From positions 1,364,001 to 1,428,000 of the forward strand of contig NZ_CP133148.1 of the NCBI RefSeq assembly GCF_036488675.1: DNA of 64,000 bases, given 5' to 3'. The DNA is from Sinorhizobium chiapasense. GTDB lineage: Bacteria; Pseudomonadota; Alphaproteobacteria; Rhizobiales; Rhizobiaceae. Below the pieces are notes generated by a model. It saw only the letters and a list, made by a program, of their open reading frames with translations, had not been told where the DNA came from and did no database searches. Position numbers and translations under genes: made by a program. Shown here piece after piece: positions 19,222-27,751 of the stretch; position 1 is the stretch's first letter; every line of letters starts with the position of its first letter.

Positions 19222-21552
19222 ATGAAAGCTGGTTCAAGGTTTTTGAACGCGGTGTCGGCGTTTGCGCTGTCAGCAAGCATGGTTGCCACGGGTACCGGTG
19301 TTGGGGTGTTCGCAGGCACGTCCGTTGCACAAGCCGCGGTCATCAATCGGGTTGAAGTGCGGGGCGCAACGCGCGTAAGCGCGGACACCGTGCGCGCAAA
19401 CATAACGATTGTCCCGGGTAGGAACTTCAGCAACGCCGATATCGATGCTTCGGTGAAGCGCCTTTATGCCACGGGATATTTCTCCGACGTGAGCATCAAT
19501 GTCGCCGGCGGCACGCTCGTTGTCACCGTCAGCGAAAACCAGCTCGTCAACCAGGTCGTCTTCAACGGTAACCGCAAGATCAAGGACGATAAGCTCCAGG
19601 GTGTGGTGCGGACTCAGTCGCTCGGTCCTTACAGTGAGGCAACCGTCGAAAGCGATATCCAGGCTATCAAGGCCGCCTATGCTGCGATTGGTCGTAGCGA
19701 CGTCACCGTCACGACGCAGGTCGTGCCGATTGCCGAAGGCCGCGTGAACATTGCCTTTGTCATCAACGAGGGCGAGCGCACGAAGATTTCCCAGATCAAT
19801 TTCGTCGGCAACGAAGCTTACAGCGATGGCCGGCTGCAGTCGGTGATAGCGACCAAGGAATCGGGCATTTTCTCGTTCCTGACCCGTAAGGACGTTTACA
19901 ATCCGGACAAGCTGCGCGCCGACGAAGAGCTGCTGCGTCAGTTCTATTACAACCGCGGCTATGCCGACTTCCAGGTTATCTCGTCCGACGCGACGCTGAA
20001 TGAAGAGACCAACGAATACGCGGTGACGATCACCGTCGAGGAAGGTCCGCGGTACGACTTCGGTGCAGTCAATGTCGAGTCGACGGTCGAAGGTATCGAC
20101 GCCGAAGAGTTGAGGGGGCTGATCCAGAGCCGGGAAGGTTCCGTCTATAAGGCGAAGGATGTTCAAGACACGATGAGCGAAATTTCGAAGCGTGTTGCTT
20201 CGGAGGGCTATCCGTTCGCTCGCGTGACGCCGCGTGGCAACCGTGACCTTGCCAATCACACGATCGCCGTCGACTATCTGGTCGACCAGGGTGAGCGCGC
20301 CTACGTCGAGCGCATTGAGATCCGTGGCAACACGCGCACGCGTGACTACGTTATTCGCCGCGAGTTCGACGTCGGTGAAGGCGATGCCTTCAACCAGGAG
20401 ATGGTCGCTCGCGCTAAGCGCCGGCTCGAGGCTCTCGGCTATTTCTCGAGCGTAAACATTTCCACGCAGCCAGGCAGCGCTGCGGACCGTGTCGTGATCG
20501 TTGTCGATGTGCAGGACCAGTCGACCGGTTCGTTCGGCATCGGTGGTGGTTATTCCGCCGGCAGCGGCGGTGGCTTCCTCGTCGAAGCCTCGATCGAGGA
20601 AAAGAACTTCCTTGGTCGCGGGCAATATATTCGTCTTGCCGCCGGCAAGGGTGAAGACAGCCAAACTTACAACGTGTCGTTTACCGAGCCTTATTTCCTC
20701 GGTTACCGTCTGGCCGCGGGTTTCGATCTGTTCAAGAACGAAAACGACTTTGACGACGATAACTACAGCTACAACGACCAGGGCTTCAGCCTGCGCGTAA
20801 CTGCGCCGATCACGGAGGCCCTGTCGACGACGCTGCGCTATAACTACACGGAGTTCGAATACTTCGGTGACAAGGACGAGTTGTCGACGCCCTATGACCG
20901 CGCGATCGATGGCAGCCCGTGGACCCGCTCGTCGATCTCGCAGTCGGTCACCTACAACACGCTGGATGACGCTCAGCTTCCGCACGAGGGTATCCTCGCG
21001 TCGGTCACGCAGGAATTCGCCGGCCTTGGCGGCACGTCCGATTTCTACAAGCTGACGGGTAAGGCCAAGTGGTATTACACGGTGAACGACGAGGCAGACA
21101 TCATCGCATCGCTCAGCGGAAGTGCTGGTCACTTGTTCGAGACGTCCGGTTCGATGGAAGTCTTCGACCAATTCCAATTGGGTAGTAACGATATCCGTGG
21201 CTTTGAGCGCAACGGTCTCGGTCCGCGCGTCAACAACGGCGACGCGCTGGGCGGTACGACCTACTTTACGGCCTCTGCGGAAGCGTCGTTCCCCTTGCCT
21301 GGTATCCCACGTGATAGCGGTTTCCGCGGTGCGCTGTTCGTCGATGCCGGCACGCTTTATGGCAACGACGTCGACGTTGGTCCCGGCGAATCCGTTCGTG
21401 GTGACGATGCCTCGTTGCGCGCCTCTGTCGGTGTCGGCCTGATCTGGGCGTCGCCCTTTGGTCCGCTGCGTGTGGATTACGCTGTCCCGGTCGCGAAGGA
21501 AGATTTCGACGAAATCCAGAACTTCAAGTTCGGCATTAACTCGTCGTTCTGA
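19222..21552 (+). CDS. bamA: Outer membrane protein assembly factor BamA
   Basis: BamA is the core of the BAM machine that folds beta-barrels into the outer membrane. The 776-residue protein has a signal peptide (about 1-36, cleavage after AQA in [10 protein letters not shown]), five POTRA repeats to about residue 425, and a 16-strand barrel beginning near [12 protein letters not shown] (about 437). The lid-loop motif [13 protein letters not shown] (about 656) is present, and the protein ends in the C-terminal Phe expected of an outer-membrane barrel. It opens the envelope run bamA-lpxD-fabZ-lpxA-lpxI-lpxB; lpxD starts 46 bases later. Confidence 0.98.
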   Translation: MKAGSRFLNAVSAFALSASMVATGTGVGVFAGTSVAQAAVINRVEVRGATRVSADTVRANITIVPGRNFSNADIDASVKRLYATGYFSDVSINVAGGTLVVTVSENQLVNQVVFNGNRKIKDDKLQGVVRTQSLGPYSEATVESDIQAIKAAYAAIGRSDVTVTTQVVPIAEGRVNIAFVINEGERTKISQINFVGNEAYSDGRLQSVIATKESGIFSFLTRKDVYNPDKLRADEELLRQFYYNRGYADFQVISSDATLNEETNEYAVTITVEEGPRYDFGAVNVESTVEGIDAEELRGLIQSREGSVYKAKDVQDTMSEISKRVASEGYPFARVTPRGNRDLANHTIAVDYLVDQGERAYVERIEIRGNTRTRDYVIRREFDVGEGDAFNQEMVARAKRRLEALGYFSSVNISTQPGSAADRVVIVVDVQDQSTGSFGIGGGYSAGSGGGFLVEASIEEKNFLGRGQYIRLAAGKGEDSQTYNVSFTEPYFLGYRLAAGFDLFKNENDFDDDNYSYNDQGFSLRVTAPITEALSTTLRYNYTEFEYFGDKDELSTPYDRAIDGSPWTRSSISQSVTYNTLDDAQLPHEGILASVTQEFAGLGGTSDFYKLTGKAKWYYTVNDEADIIASLSGSAGHLFETSGSMEVFDQFQLGSNDIRGFERNGLGPRVNNGDALGGTTYFTASAEASFPLPGIPRDSGFRGALFVDAGTLYGNDVDVGPGESVRGDDASLRASVGVGLIWASPFGPLRVDYAVPVAKEDFDEIQNFKFGINSSF

Positions 21553-21598
21553 TAAAGAGCAGTCCAGAACTGCTGTCCAAAATCGTTCTGGAGTGTCT

Positions 21599-22663
21599 AT
21601 GGAACAGAACTGGTTTTTTCCGCCCCATCAAGGGATTCGTTTGGGTGACCTGGCGAATCGGATTGGGGCGGAGTTGTCGGATGCCGCTGCGGCGGATCGC
21701 TTGATCCACGCGGTCGCGCCAGTTTACCGCGCCAAATCGGGCGATGTCTGCTATATGCTTTCGCGTAAGAACCGCGACGAGCTGAACGATTGTCATGCCT
21801 CGGCAATCATTTGCGACAAGGCGATATCTTCGATTGTTCCGGATCACGTTCCGGTTCTCCTGACCGCGAAGCCGCATACGGCCTTCGCTCTCGCGGGCGC
21901 CCTGCTCCATGAAATGGCCATGCGCCCATCCTACAACACAAGCGAGCGGGGCATCGCTGCGGGTGCGTTTGTCGATCCGACAGCCCGACTCGAGGCGGGT
22001 GTAGATATTGAGCCGATGGCGGTGATCGGTGCCGGCGCCGAGATCGGCGGCGGAACGCGGATTGCTGCGGGAGCCGTCATCGGGCCGAATGTCCGAATTG
22101 GCCGTGATTGCACGATTTCCGCCGGAGCCAGTGTTCTTTGTGCGCTGATCGGCAACAACGTCATCATTCATCCCGGCGCGCGCATTGGCCAGGACGGCTT
22201 TGGCTACGCACCAGGCCCCCGGGGCGGAATGATCAAGATCGTTCAGGTCGGTCGCGTGATCATCCAGGATCACGTCGAGATCGGTGCCAACACCACAGTC
22301 GATCGCGGCACCATGGATGATACCGTGATCGGCGAGGGCACGAAGATCGACAACCTCGTCCAGATCGGGCACAACGTCCGCATCGGTCGCTATTGCGGCA
22401 TCGTCAGCCAGGTCGGCATCGCCGGTAGCACGAAGATTGGCGACGGCGTGATGATCGGCGGCGGAACCGGCGTCAATGGCCATATCACGATCGGAGATGG
22501 CGTGCAGATCGCCGCGATGAGCGGTGTGGCGAGCGACGTGCCGGCCGGAGAGCGCTACGGCGGCATTCCCGCACGCCCGATGCGGGATTTTCTCCGTGAC
22601 ATCGCCGAGATGGCGATGCGCGCCAGCGAACGACAGAAGAACAAGGGTGGCAAGGATGAATGA
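21599..22663 (+). CDS. lpxD: UDP-3-O-(3-hydroxymyristoyl)glucosamine N-acyltransferase LpxD
   Basis: LpxD adds the N-linked hydroxyacyl chain in the third step of lipid A synthesis. The 354-residue protein has the N-terminal uridine-binding domain (about 1-105), then a long left-handed beta-helix of hexapeptide repeats, including [33 protein letters not shown] with the catalytic His of the IGHN segment. The C-terminal helix is [23 protein letters not shown] five bases before ATG 21599 fixes the start against the longer open frame. The last eight bases overlap fabZ. Confidence 0.97.
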   Translation: MEQNWFFPPHQGIRLGDLANRIGAELSDAAAADRLIHAVAPVYRAKSGDVCYMLSRKNRDELNDCHASAIICDKAISSIVPDHVPVLLTAKPHTAFALAGALLHEMAMRPSYNTSERGIAAGAFVDPTARLEAGVDIEPMAVIGAGAEIGGGTRIAAGAVIGPNVRIGRDCTISAGASVLCALIGNNVIIHPGARIGQDGFGYAPGPRGGMIKIVQVGRVIIQDHVEIGANTTVDRGTMDDTVIGEGTKIDNLVQIGHNVRIGRYCGIVSQVGIAGSTKIGDGVMIGGGTGVNGHITIGDGVQIAAMSGVASDVPAGERYGGIPARPMRDFLRDIAEMAMRASERQKNKGGKDE

Positions 22664-23120
22664 GGCTGCAACGGTACTCGGCACGGCGGATATTCAGGAA
22701 ATCCTGACACTTCTTCCCCATCGCTACCCATTCCTGCTTGTCGATCGCATCATCGCGATCGACTCCGACAATTCGGCGATCGGGATCAAGAACGTGACGG
22801 CGAACGAACCGCATTTCACGGGACATTTTCCGGAAAAGCCGATCATGCCGGGCGTACTGCTGATCGAAGGCATGGCGCAGACCGCCGGCGCCATCTGCGC
22901 CCGCAAGACCGGGATCGGCGACAACCTCGTGTACTTCATGACCATCGACAATGCCCGCTTCCGCAAGCCCGTCGTGCCGGGAGACCGGGTCGAATTCCAT
23001 GTCGTGAAGCAGAAGCAACGTGGCAATATCTGGAAATTTCACTGTGATGCAAAAGTTGACGGGCAACTTGTCGCGGAAGCTGATATCGGCGCGATGATTG
23101 TCAGCAAGGAAGACGCCTGA
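22656..23120 (+). CDS. fabZ: 3-hydroxyacyl-[acyl-carrier-protein] dehydratase FabZ
   Basis: FabZ dehydrates 3-hydroxyacyl-ACP in fatty acid elongation and so competes with LpxA and LpxD for the same substrate pool. The 154-residue hot-dog protein has the active-site His in [14 protein letters not shown] and the Glu in [16 protein letters not shown] lies before the ATG, and the first eight bases overlap the end of lpxD, so translation is coupled. The position between lpxD and lpxA is the classical gram-negative order. Confidence 0.98.
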   Translation: MNEAATVLGTADIQEILTLLPHRYPFLLVDRIIAIDSDNSAIGIKNVTANEPHFTGHFPEKPIMPGVLLIEGMAQTAGAICARKTGIGDNLVYFMTIDNARFRKPVVPGDRVEFHVVKQKQRGNIWKFHCDAKVDGQLVAEADIGAMIVSKEDA

Positions 23121-23122
23121 AA

Positions 23123-23935
23123 ATGATTGCATCGACTGCCAAGATCCACCCGTCGTCTGTTATCGAAGATGGGGCGGTGATCGGAGAGAACGCGAAGGTC
23201 GGTCCGTTTTGTCATATCGGGCCGAACGTCGTTCTGGGAGAAGACGTCGAACTCCTGAGCCACGTCGTTGTCATCGGGCGTACGACGGTCGGCAAGAGGA
23301 CGAAAATCTTCCCGTCCGCCGTCATCGGCGGTGACTCGCAAAGCGTGCATCACAGCGCCTTGAACACGACGCTGGTCATTGGCGAGAACTGCACCATCCG
23401 CGAAGGTGTGACGATGAACACGGGCACCGTTGAGCACGGGGGCACCACTGTCGTTGGCAACAACAACCTGTTTCTTGCCAATTCTCACGTCGCGCACGAT
23501 TGCCGGCTCGGAAATAATATCATCCTGTCCAACAATGTGATGCTGGCGGGGCACGTGATCGTTGGCGACCGCGCCATTCTCGGCGGTGGGTCGGCGGTTC
23601 ACCAGTTCACGCGCATTGGCAGGCAGGCCTTTATCGGAGGGCTCTCGGCCGTCAGCTACGATGTCATTCCTTATGGTATGCTCAACGGCAACCCCGGCGT
23701 TCTGAGCGGTCTCAATGTCGTCGGCATGACGCGCGCTGGCATCGAGCGCGCGACGATCCATGCCGTGCGGCGGGCGTACAAGCAGATTTTCGAGGGTCCG
23801 GAATCGATCCGTGCCAATGCTGCGGCGATCCGGCAGGAGTACCTCGATTGCGCGCCGGCGCTCGAGATCCTCGATTTCATCACCGCAGAAAGCGATCGCG
23901 CGCTGTCATCGCCGAACCGCGGCAATAGAGGTTGA
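23123..23935 (+). CDS. lpxA: UDP-N-acetylglucosamine acyltransferase LpxA
   Basis: LpxA carries out the first committed step of lipid A synthesis, O-acylating UDP-GlcNAc. The 270-residue protein is a left-handed beta-helix with the catalytic His in [19 protein letters not shown], the preceding [27 protein letters not shown] segment, and a helical C-terminal domain from about residue 195. It starts two bases after the fabZ stop. The lpxI start region meets its stop codon. Confidence 0.98.
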   Translation: MIASTAKIHPSSVIEDGAVIGENAKVGPFCHIGPNVVLGEDVELLSHVVVIGRTTVGKRTKIFPSAVIGGDSQSVHHSALNTTLVIGENCTIREGVTMNTGTVEHGGTTVVGNNNLFLANSHVAHDCRLGNNIILSNNVMLAGHVIVGDRAILGGGSAVHQFTRIGRQAFIGGLSAVSYDVIPYGMLNGNPGVLSGLNVVGMTRAGIERATIHAVRRAYKQIFEGPESIRANAAAIRQEYLDCAPALEILDFITAESDRALSSPNRGNRG

Positions 23936-23940
23936 CTGCA

Positions 23941-24807
23941 GTGGTAGCCCGCACCCTGCCGGGTACAGGGGGCAGGTTGGCGATCATTGCCGGCGCCGGC
24001 GCGCTGCCGCATCACGTGGCGGAGGCCGCGCGGCGACAGGGCGAAGATCCCTTCATAATTGCGCTGTCGCGCGAGGCGGACGCCGACTGGACGGGGTTCG
24101 ACCACTCCATTCTGGCAATCGGCGATTTTGCCGGGATCAGCCGAACCTTCGAGAAAGAGGGCATCGATCGCGTTGTGCTCTCCGGCGGGGTTCGACGTCG
24201 ACCGGAATGGCGTGATATCCGCCCCACCTTAAGGACACTCGCCACGGTCCCGAGCGTGCTTCGGACTCTGATGTCTGGTGGTGACGACGCGGTCTTGCGA
24301 ATGGCAATGGATCTCATCGAAGCGAGTGGCGCCCGCGTCATCGGCGCACAGGAGGTCGTGCCCAATCTTCTCGCAGACACCGGGCCGCTCGGAGCCCACA
24401 TGCCGACGGATGACGATCGGCGGGACATAGAAGCGGGGATCGCCGCTGCCAACGCACTGGGGGCGCTCGACGTCGGGCAGGGCGCCGTCGCCGTCGGCGG
24501 CAGGGTGGTCGCACTCGAGGGCGCTGAAGGCACTGATGCGATGCTGGCTCGCGTTGCCGCGCTGAAGGTGGAGGGGCGGGTCTCGACCCGCCGTCGCGGG
24601 GTTCTCGTCAAGCTTTGCAAGCCGCAGCAGGATGAACGCGCGGATCTACCCTCTATTGGTCCCTCCACGGTCGCCGGCGCCGAGGCAGCAGGCCTTGCAG
24701 GCATCGCGGTCGAAGCGGGCAGGGCACTTGTTCTCGAGCGTTCGCAGCTCGTCGAGAAGGCGGATAAGGGTGGCCTGTTCATCCTGGGTGTCGAGCGTGG
24801 AGGCTAG
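23941..24807 (+). CDS. lpxI: UDP-2,3-diacylglucosamine pyrophosphatase LpxI
   Basis: LpxI hydrolyses UDP-2,3-diacylglucosamine to lipid X in alphaproteobacteria, where it replaces the unrelated LpxH. The 288-residue protein has the N-terminal segment GRLAIIAGAGALPHHVAEAAR, the central VLSGGVRRRPEW, and the C-terminal DUF1009 catalytic part with LLADTGPLGAHMPTDDDRRDIEAGIAAANALGALDVGQGAVA, where the conserved Asp residues bind metal. A TTG at 23932 overlapping the lpxA stop is possible, but GAGG nine bases before GTG 23941 favours the later start. A family 2 repeat begins at its stop codon. Confidence 0.94.
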   Translation: MVARTLPGTGGRLAIIAGAGALPHHVAEAARRQGEDPFIIALSREADADWTGFDHSILAIGDFAGISRTFEKEGIDRVVLSGGVRRRPEWRDIRPTLRTLATVPSVLRTLMSGGDDAVLRMAMDLIEASGARVIGAQEVVPNLLADTGPLGAHMPTDDDRRDIEAGIAAANALGALDVGQGAVAVGGRVVALEGAEGTDAMLARVAALKVEGRVSTRRRGVLVKLCKPQQDERADLPSIGPSTVAGAEAAGLAGIAVEAGRALVLERSQLVEKADKGGLFILGVERGG

Positions 24808-24920
24808 AGCGGGATGAGGAAAAGAGTGTTCGGTTTTCCGCCCGCATCCCGCTCCAACTCTTTAGGATCGATGACGTTTATGATTCTGGGTCGGTTCGGC
24901 CCAAGATCATCGTGATCAAG
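24806..24920 (-). repeat. Family 2 palindromic intergenic repeat, copy 2, between lpxI and lpxB
   Basis: This is an inverted relative of 8731-8841: GAGCGGGATGAGGAAAAG, then GGTTTTCCGCCCGCATCCCGCTC, then TTTAGGATCGATGACGTTTATGATTCTGGG and GGCCCAAGATCATCGTGATC. Its first bases lie in the lpxI stop codon, and its last bases touch the AAGGAG of lpxB at 24918-24923. Confidence 0.75.
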
Positions 24921-24932
24921 GAGCCGTCGACG

Positions 24933-26114
24933 ATGGGCAAGGGCTACAAACTGGCCGTAATAGCCGGAGAAGTCTCCGGAGACTTGCTCGGTGCCGATCT
25001 GGTGCGCGCACTTCGCCCCCGCCTTGGAGGCTCGCTTGAACTCGTCGGTGTCGGTGGCGAGGCGCTCGAAGCCGAGGGGCTGACATCGCTGTTCGACTAT
25101 TCCGAATTGTCGATCATGGGCTTTTCGCAGGTCCTTGCACGTTTGCCGAAGCTCATCCTGCGCATCCGCCAGACAGCGCGCGCAATCATCGCGGCTCGGC
25201 CGGATGCATTGCTGATCATTGACAGCCCGGATTTTACCCATCGGGTGGCGCGGCGTGTACGCACCGCGCTGCCACATCTGCCGGTGATCAATTACGTTTG
25301 CCCGAGCGTCTGGGCGTGGAAGCCCGAGCGCGCGCCGCGCATGCGTGCCTATGTCGATCACGTGCTCGCGGTCCTGCCGTTCGAGCCGGAGGTGATGCGC
25401 GCGCTCGATGGCCCGCCGACTACCTATGTCGGGCACCGCCTTGCGTCCGACATCAATGTATTGGCGGTTCGCGCCCGCCAGCGCGAAAAACAGCAGGCGG
25501 AACGGCCGCAGGGGCCCGCGACCTGTCTCCTGCTTCCGGGGTCGCGCGGGAGCGAAGTCAGCCGCCTATTGCCGATCTTTGGTGAGACCGTCGAGGAACT
25601 GGCGGCGCGCCATCCACGCACGCGCTTTCTGCTGCCGACTGTTCCCCGGCAGGAGCGGCGCGTGAAGGAACTGACGGCATCGTGGAAGGTGCAGCCCGAA
25701 ATATCGGTTGCGACGGACAGGAAGTGGGAGGCCTTTGAAAAGGCCGATGCCGCGCTTGCCGCTTCCGGAACGGTCGTTCTCGAGCTGGCGCTTGCCGGCA
25801 TTCCCGTCGTTTCAACCTACAGAGCCGATTGGCTCGTCAGTTTCCTGCATTCTCGGATTCGGATATGGACGGCGGCACTTCCAAACCTCATCGCCGATTT
25901 TCCCGTCGTACCGGAATATTTCAACAAGACGATCCGGCCAGCGGCGCTGACGCGTTGGTTCGAGCGGCTTTCGAGCGACACGCCACAACGGCGTGCGATG
26001 CTTGACGGTTTTGCCATCGTGCAACAGCGCATGGCTACCGACCGCCCGCCCGGCGACAAGGCCGCGGAAATCGTCTTCGATTATCTCGAAAGGAAAAAGC
26101 CCGGCCATCTCTGA
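24933..26114 (+). CDS. lpxB: Lipid-A-disaccharide synthase LpxB
   Basis: LpxB joins lipid X and UDP-2,3-diacylglucosamine into the lipid A disaccharide at the inner membrane. The 393-residue GT19 enzyme begins KLAVIAGEVSGDLLGADLVRAL and contains INYVCPSVWAWKPERA, LLPGSRGSEVSRLLPIF, and SGTVVLELALAGIPVVSTYRADWL, all diagnostic. A GTG at 24912 is in frame inside the repeat, but AAGGAG at 24918-24923 with nine bases to ATG 24933 selects the shorter protein, of normal length. The last codons form one arm of a terminator shared with convergent gltA. Confidence 0.97.
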   Translation: MGKGYKLAVIAGEVSGDLLGADLVRALRPRLGGSLELVGVGGEALEAEGLTSLFDYSELSIMGFSQVLARLPKLILRIRQTARAIIAARPDALLIIDSPDFTHRVARRVRTALPHLPVINYVCPSVWAWKPERAPRMRAYVDHVLAVLPFEPEVMRALDGPPTTYVGHRLASDINVLAVRARQREKQQAERPQGPATCLLLPGSRGSEVSRLLPIFGETVEELAARHPRTRFLLPTVPRQERRVKELTASWKVQPEISVATDRKWEAFEKADAALAASGTVVLELALAGIPVVSTYRADWLVSFLHSRIRIWTAALPNLIADFPVVPEYFNKTIRPAALTRWFERLSSDTPQRRAMLDGFAIVQQRMATDRPPGDKAAEIVFDYLERKKPGHL

Positions 26115-26122
26115 CCGGGCTT
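26097..26122. terminator. Bidirectional terminator between lpxB and gltA
   Basis: AAGCCCGG at 26097-26104 pairs with CCGGGCTT at 26115-26122. On the minus strand it is followed by a T run, giving a strong gltA terminator; on the plus strand CTTGATTT follows. The left arm lies inside the lpxB coding end. Confidence 0.8.
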
Positions 26123-26144
26123 CTTGATTTAAAGGGATATCCGC

Positions 26145-27434
26145 TCAGCGCTTCGAGACGGGGACGTAGTCGCGCTGCGGCGCACCGACATAGAGCTGAC
26201 GCGGGCGACCGATGCGCTGTTCCGGGTCCTCGATCATCTCGTTCCACTGCGCGATCCAGCCGACGGTGCGGGCGAGGGCGAAGAGCACCGTGAACATGGT
26301 GGTGGGGAAGCCCAGTGCCTTCAGCGTGATGCCGGAATAGAAGTCGATGTTCGGATAAAGCTTCTTTTCGATGAAATATTCATCGGTCAGCGCGATGCGC
26401 TCGAGTTCCATCGCCACTTCGAGCAGCGGATCGTCCTTGTGGCCGAGCTCGGCGAGAACCTCATGCGTCGTCTTCTGCATGATCTTCGCGCGCGGATCGT
26501 AGTGCTTGTAGACGCGATGGCCAAAGCCCATCAGGCGGAACGGGTCGTTCTTGTCCTTGGCCTTGGCGATATATTCCGGAATGCGGTCGACCGTGCCGAT
26601 TTCCGCGAGCATGTTGAGTGCCGCCTCGTTGGCGCCGCCATGCGCCGGTCCCCAGAGGCAGGCGATGCCGGCCGCGATACATGCAAACGGGTTTGCGCCC
26701 GACGAGCCGGCGAGGCGGACGGTAGAGGTCGATGCATTCTGTTCGTGATCGGCGTGCAGGATAAAGATCCGATCCATCGCGCGCGCGAGAACCGGGTTCA
26801 CGACATATTCCTCGCAAGGAACCGCAAAGCACATGCGCAGGAAGTTCGACGCGTAGTCGAGGTCGTTCTTCGGATAAACGAACGGCTGGCCAATGTGATA
26901 TTTGTAGGCCATGGCGGCAATCGTCGGCATCTTCGCGATCATGCGCAGCGACGCGACCATGCGCTGGTGCGGGTCGGTGATGTCCGTCGAGTCGTGATAG
27001 AAGGCAGACAAGGCGCCGACGCAGCCGCACATGACGGCCATCGGGTGCGCGTCGCGACGGAAGCCGGTGAAGAAGCGCGACATCTGTTCGTGGACCATCG
27101 TGTGGTGGGTCACGCGATAGTCGAAGTCGTCCTTCTGAGCCTTGGTCGGTAGTTCACCGTAGAGGAGCAGGTAGCACACTTCAAGGAAGTCGCCGTGCTC
27201 GGCAAGCTGTTCGATCGGATAGCCGCGATGGAGAAGCACGCCCTCGTCACCATCGATGTAGGTGATCTTGGATTCACACGACGCCGTCGACGTAAAGCCG
27301 GGATCGTAAGTGAACATCTTCGTCTGCTTGTAGAGCGATCCGATATCGACGACGGCCGGCCCAATGGATCCCGATCGCACTGGCAGTTCCGCCGATTTTC
27401 CATCGAATGTTACAACCGCGCCTTTTTCTGTCAT
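26145..27434 (-). CDS. gltA: Citrate synthase
   Basis: GltA condenses oxaloacetate with acetyl-CoA to enter the TCA cycle. The 429-residue protein is the hexameric, NADH-regulated type I length, with the catalytic His residues in [12 protein letters not shown] and [16 protein letters not shown], and the Asp in the [14 protein letters not shown] segment. ATG at 27434 ([10 protein letters not shown]) has GGAGG six bases ahead; the upstream in-frame ATG at 27464 lacks support. It is convergent with lpxB and divergent from comEC. Confidence 0.98.
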   Translation of the reverse strand: MTEKGAVVTFDGKSAELPVRSGSIGPAVVDIGSLYKQTKMFTYDPGFTSTASCESKITYIDGDEGVLLHRGYPIEQLAEHGDFLEVCYLLLYGELPTKAQKDDFDYRVTHHTMVHEQMSRFFTGFRRDAHPMAVMCGCVGALSAFYHDSTDITDPHQRMVASLRMIAKMPTIAAMAYKYHIGQPFVYPKNDLDYASNFLRMCFAVPCEEYVVNPVLARAMDRIFILHADHEQNASTSTVRLAGSSGANPFACIAAGIACLWGPAHGGANEAALNMLAEIGTVDRIPEYIAKAKDKNDPFRLMGFGHRVYKHYDPRAKIMQKTTHEVLAELGHKDDPLLEVAMELERIALTDEYFIEKKLYPNIDFYSGITLKALGFPTTMFTVLFALARTVGWIAQWNEMIEDPEQRIGRPRQLYVGAPQRDYVPVSKR

Positions 27435-27751
27435 GGGAGCCTCCGTCTTATGGCAACGTGACACAGCGAAATGCCACGAAAATTGAACGTTGCGAATTTG
27501 CTATATGATTTATTTTCGACTGCCAAGCTGTACGAAAGGCAAATTGGTGCGATGCGAAAACGTGCATATGGCGACGCAATAATCGCATGTTATGGGCAGA
27601 TGTCCAATCAGATCAATGATCGTTAATCTGATAATGCGGTACCATTCTATATAGCTGTGCTGATTTTTTGTGCAGTTTATCTTCCGGTTGCAATGTGGCG
27701 ACGTTGACTGCAGGATCGGCCGACAGCCGCAGTGGGGTAGAGCGGACGGGA
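27435..27751. other. AT-richer divergent intergenic region between gltA and the comEC-like gene
   Basis: About 317 bases, visibly richer in A+T than the surroundings between 27480 and 27670. It should hold the promoters of both genes. A TCTGATAATGCGG segment recurs twice (around 27628 and 27850, the second inside comEC) but is not a clear repeat. In many Rhizobiales gltX or lexA lies close to this junction; neither is found here. Confidence 0.5.

Noticed and set aside
19270..21177. Minus-strand 635-codon frame opposite bamA
   Set aside because: Shadow frame produced by bamA codon bias; bamA is certain.
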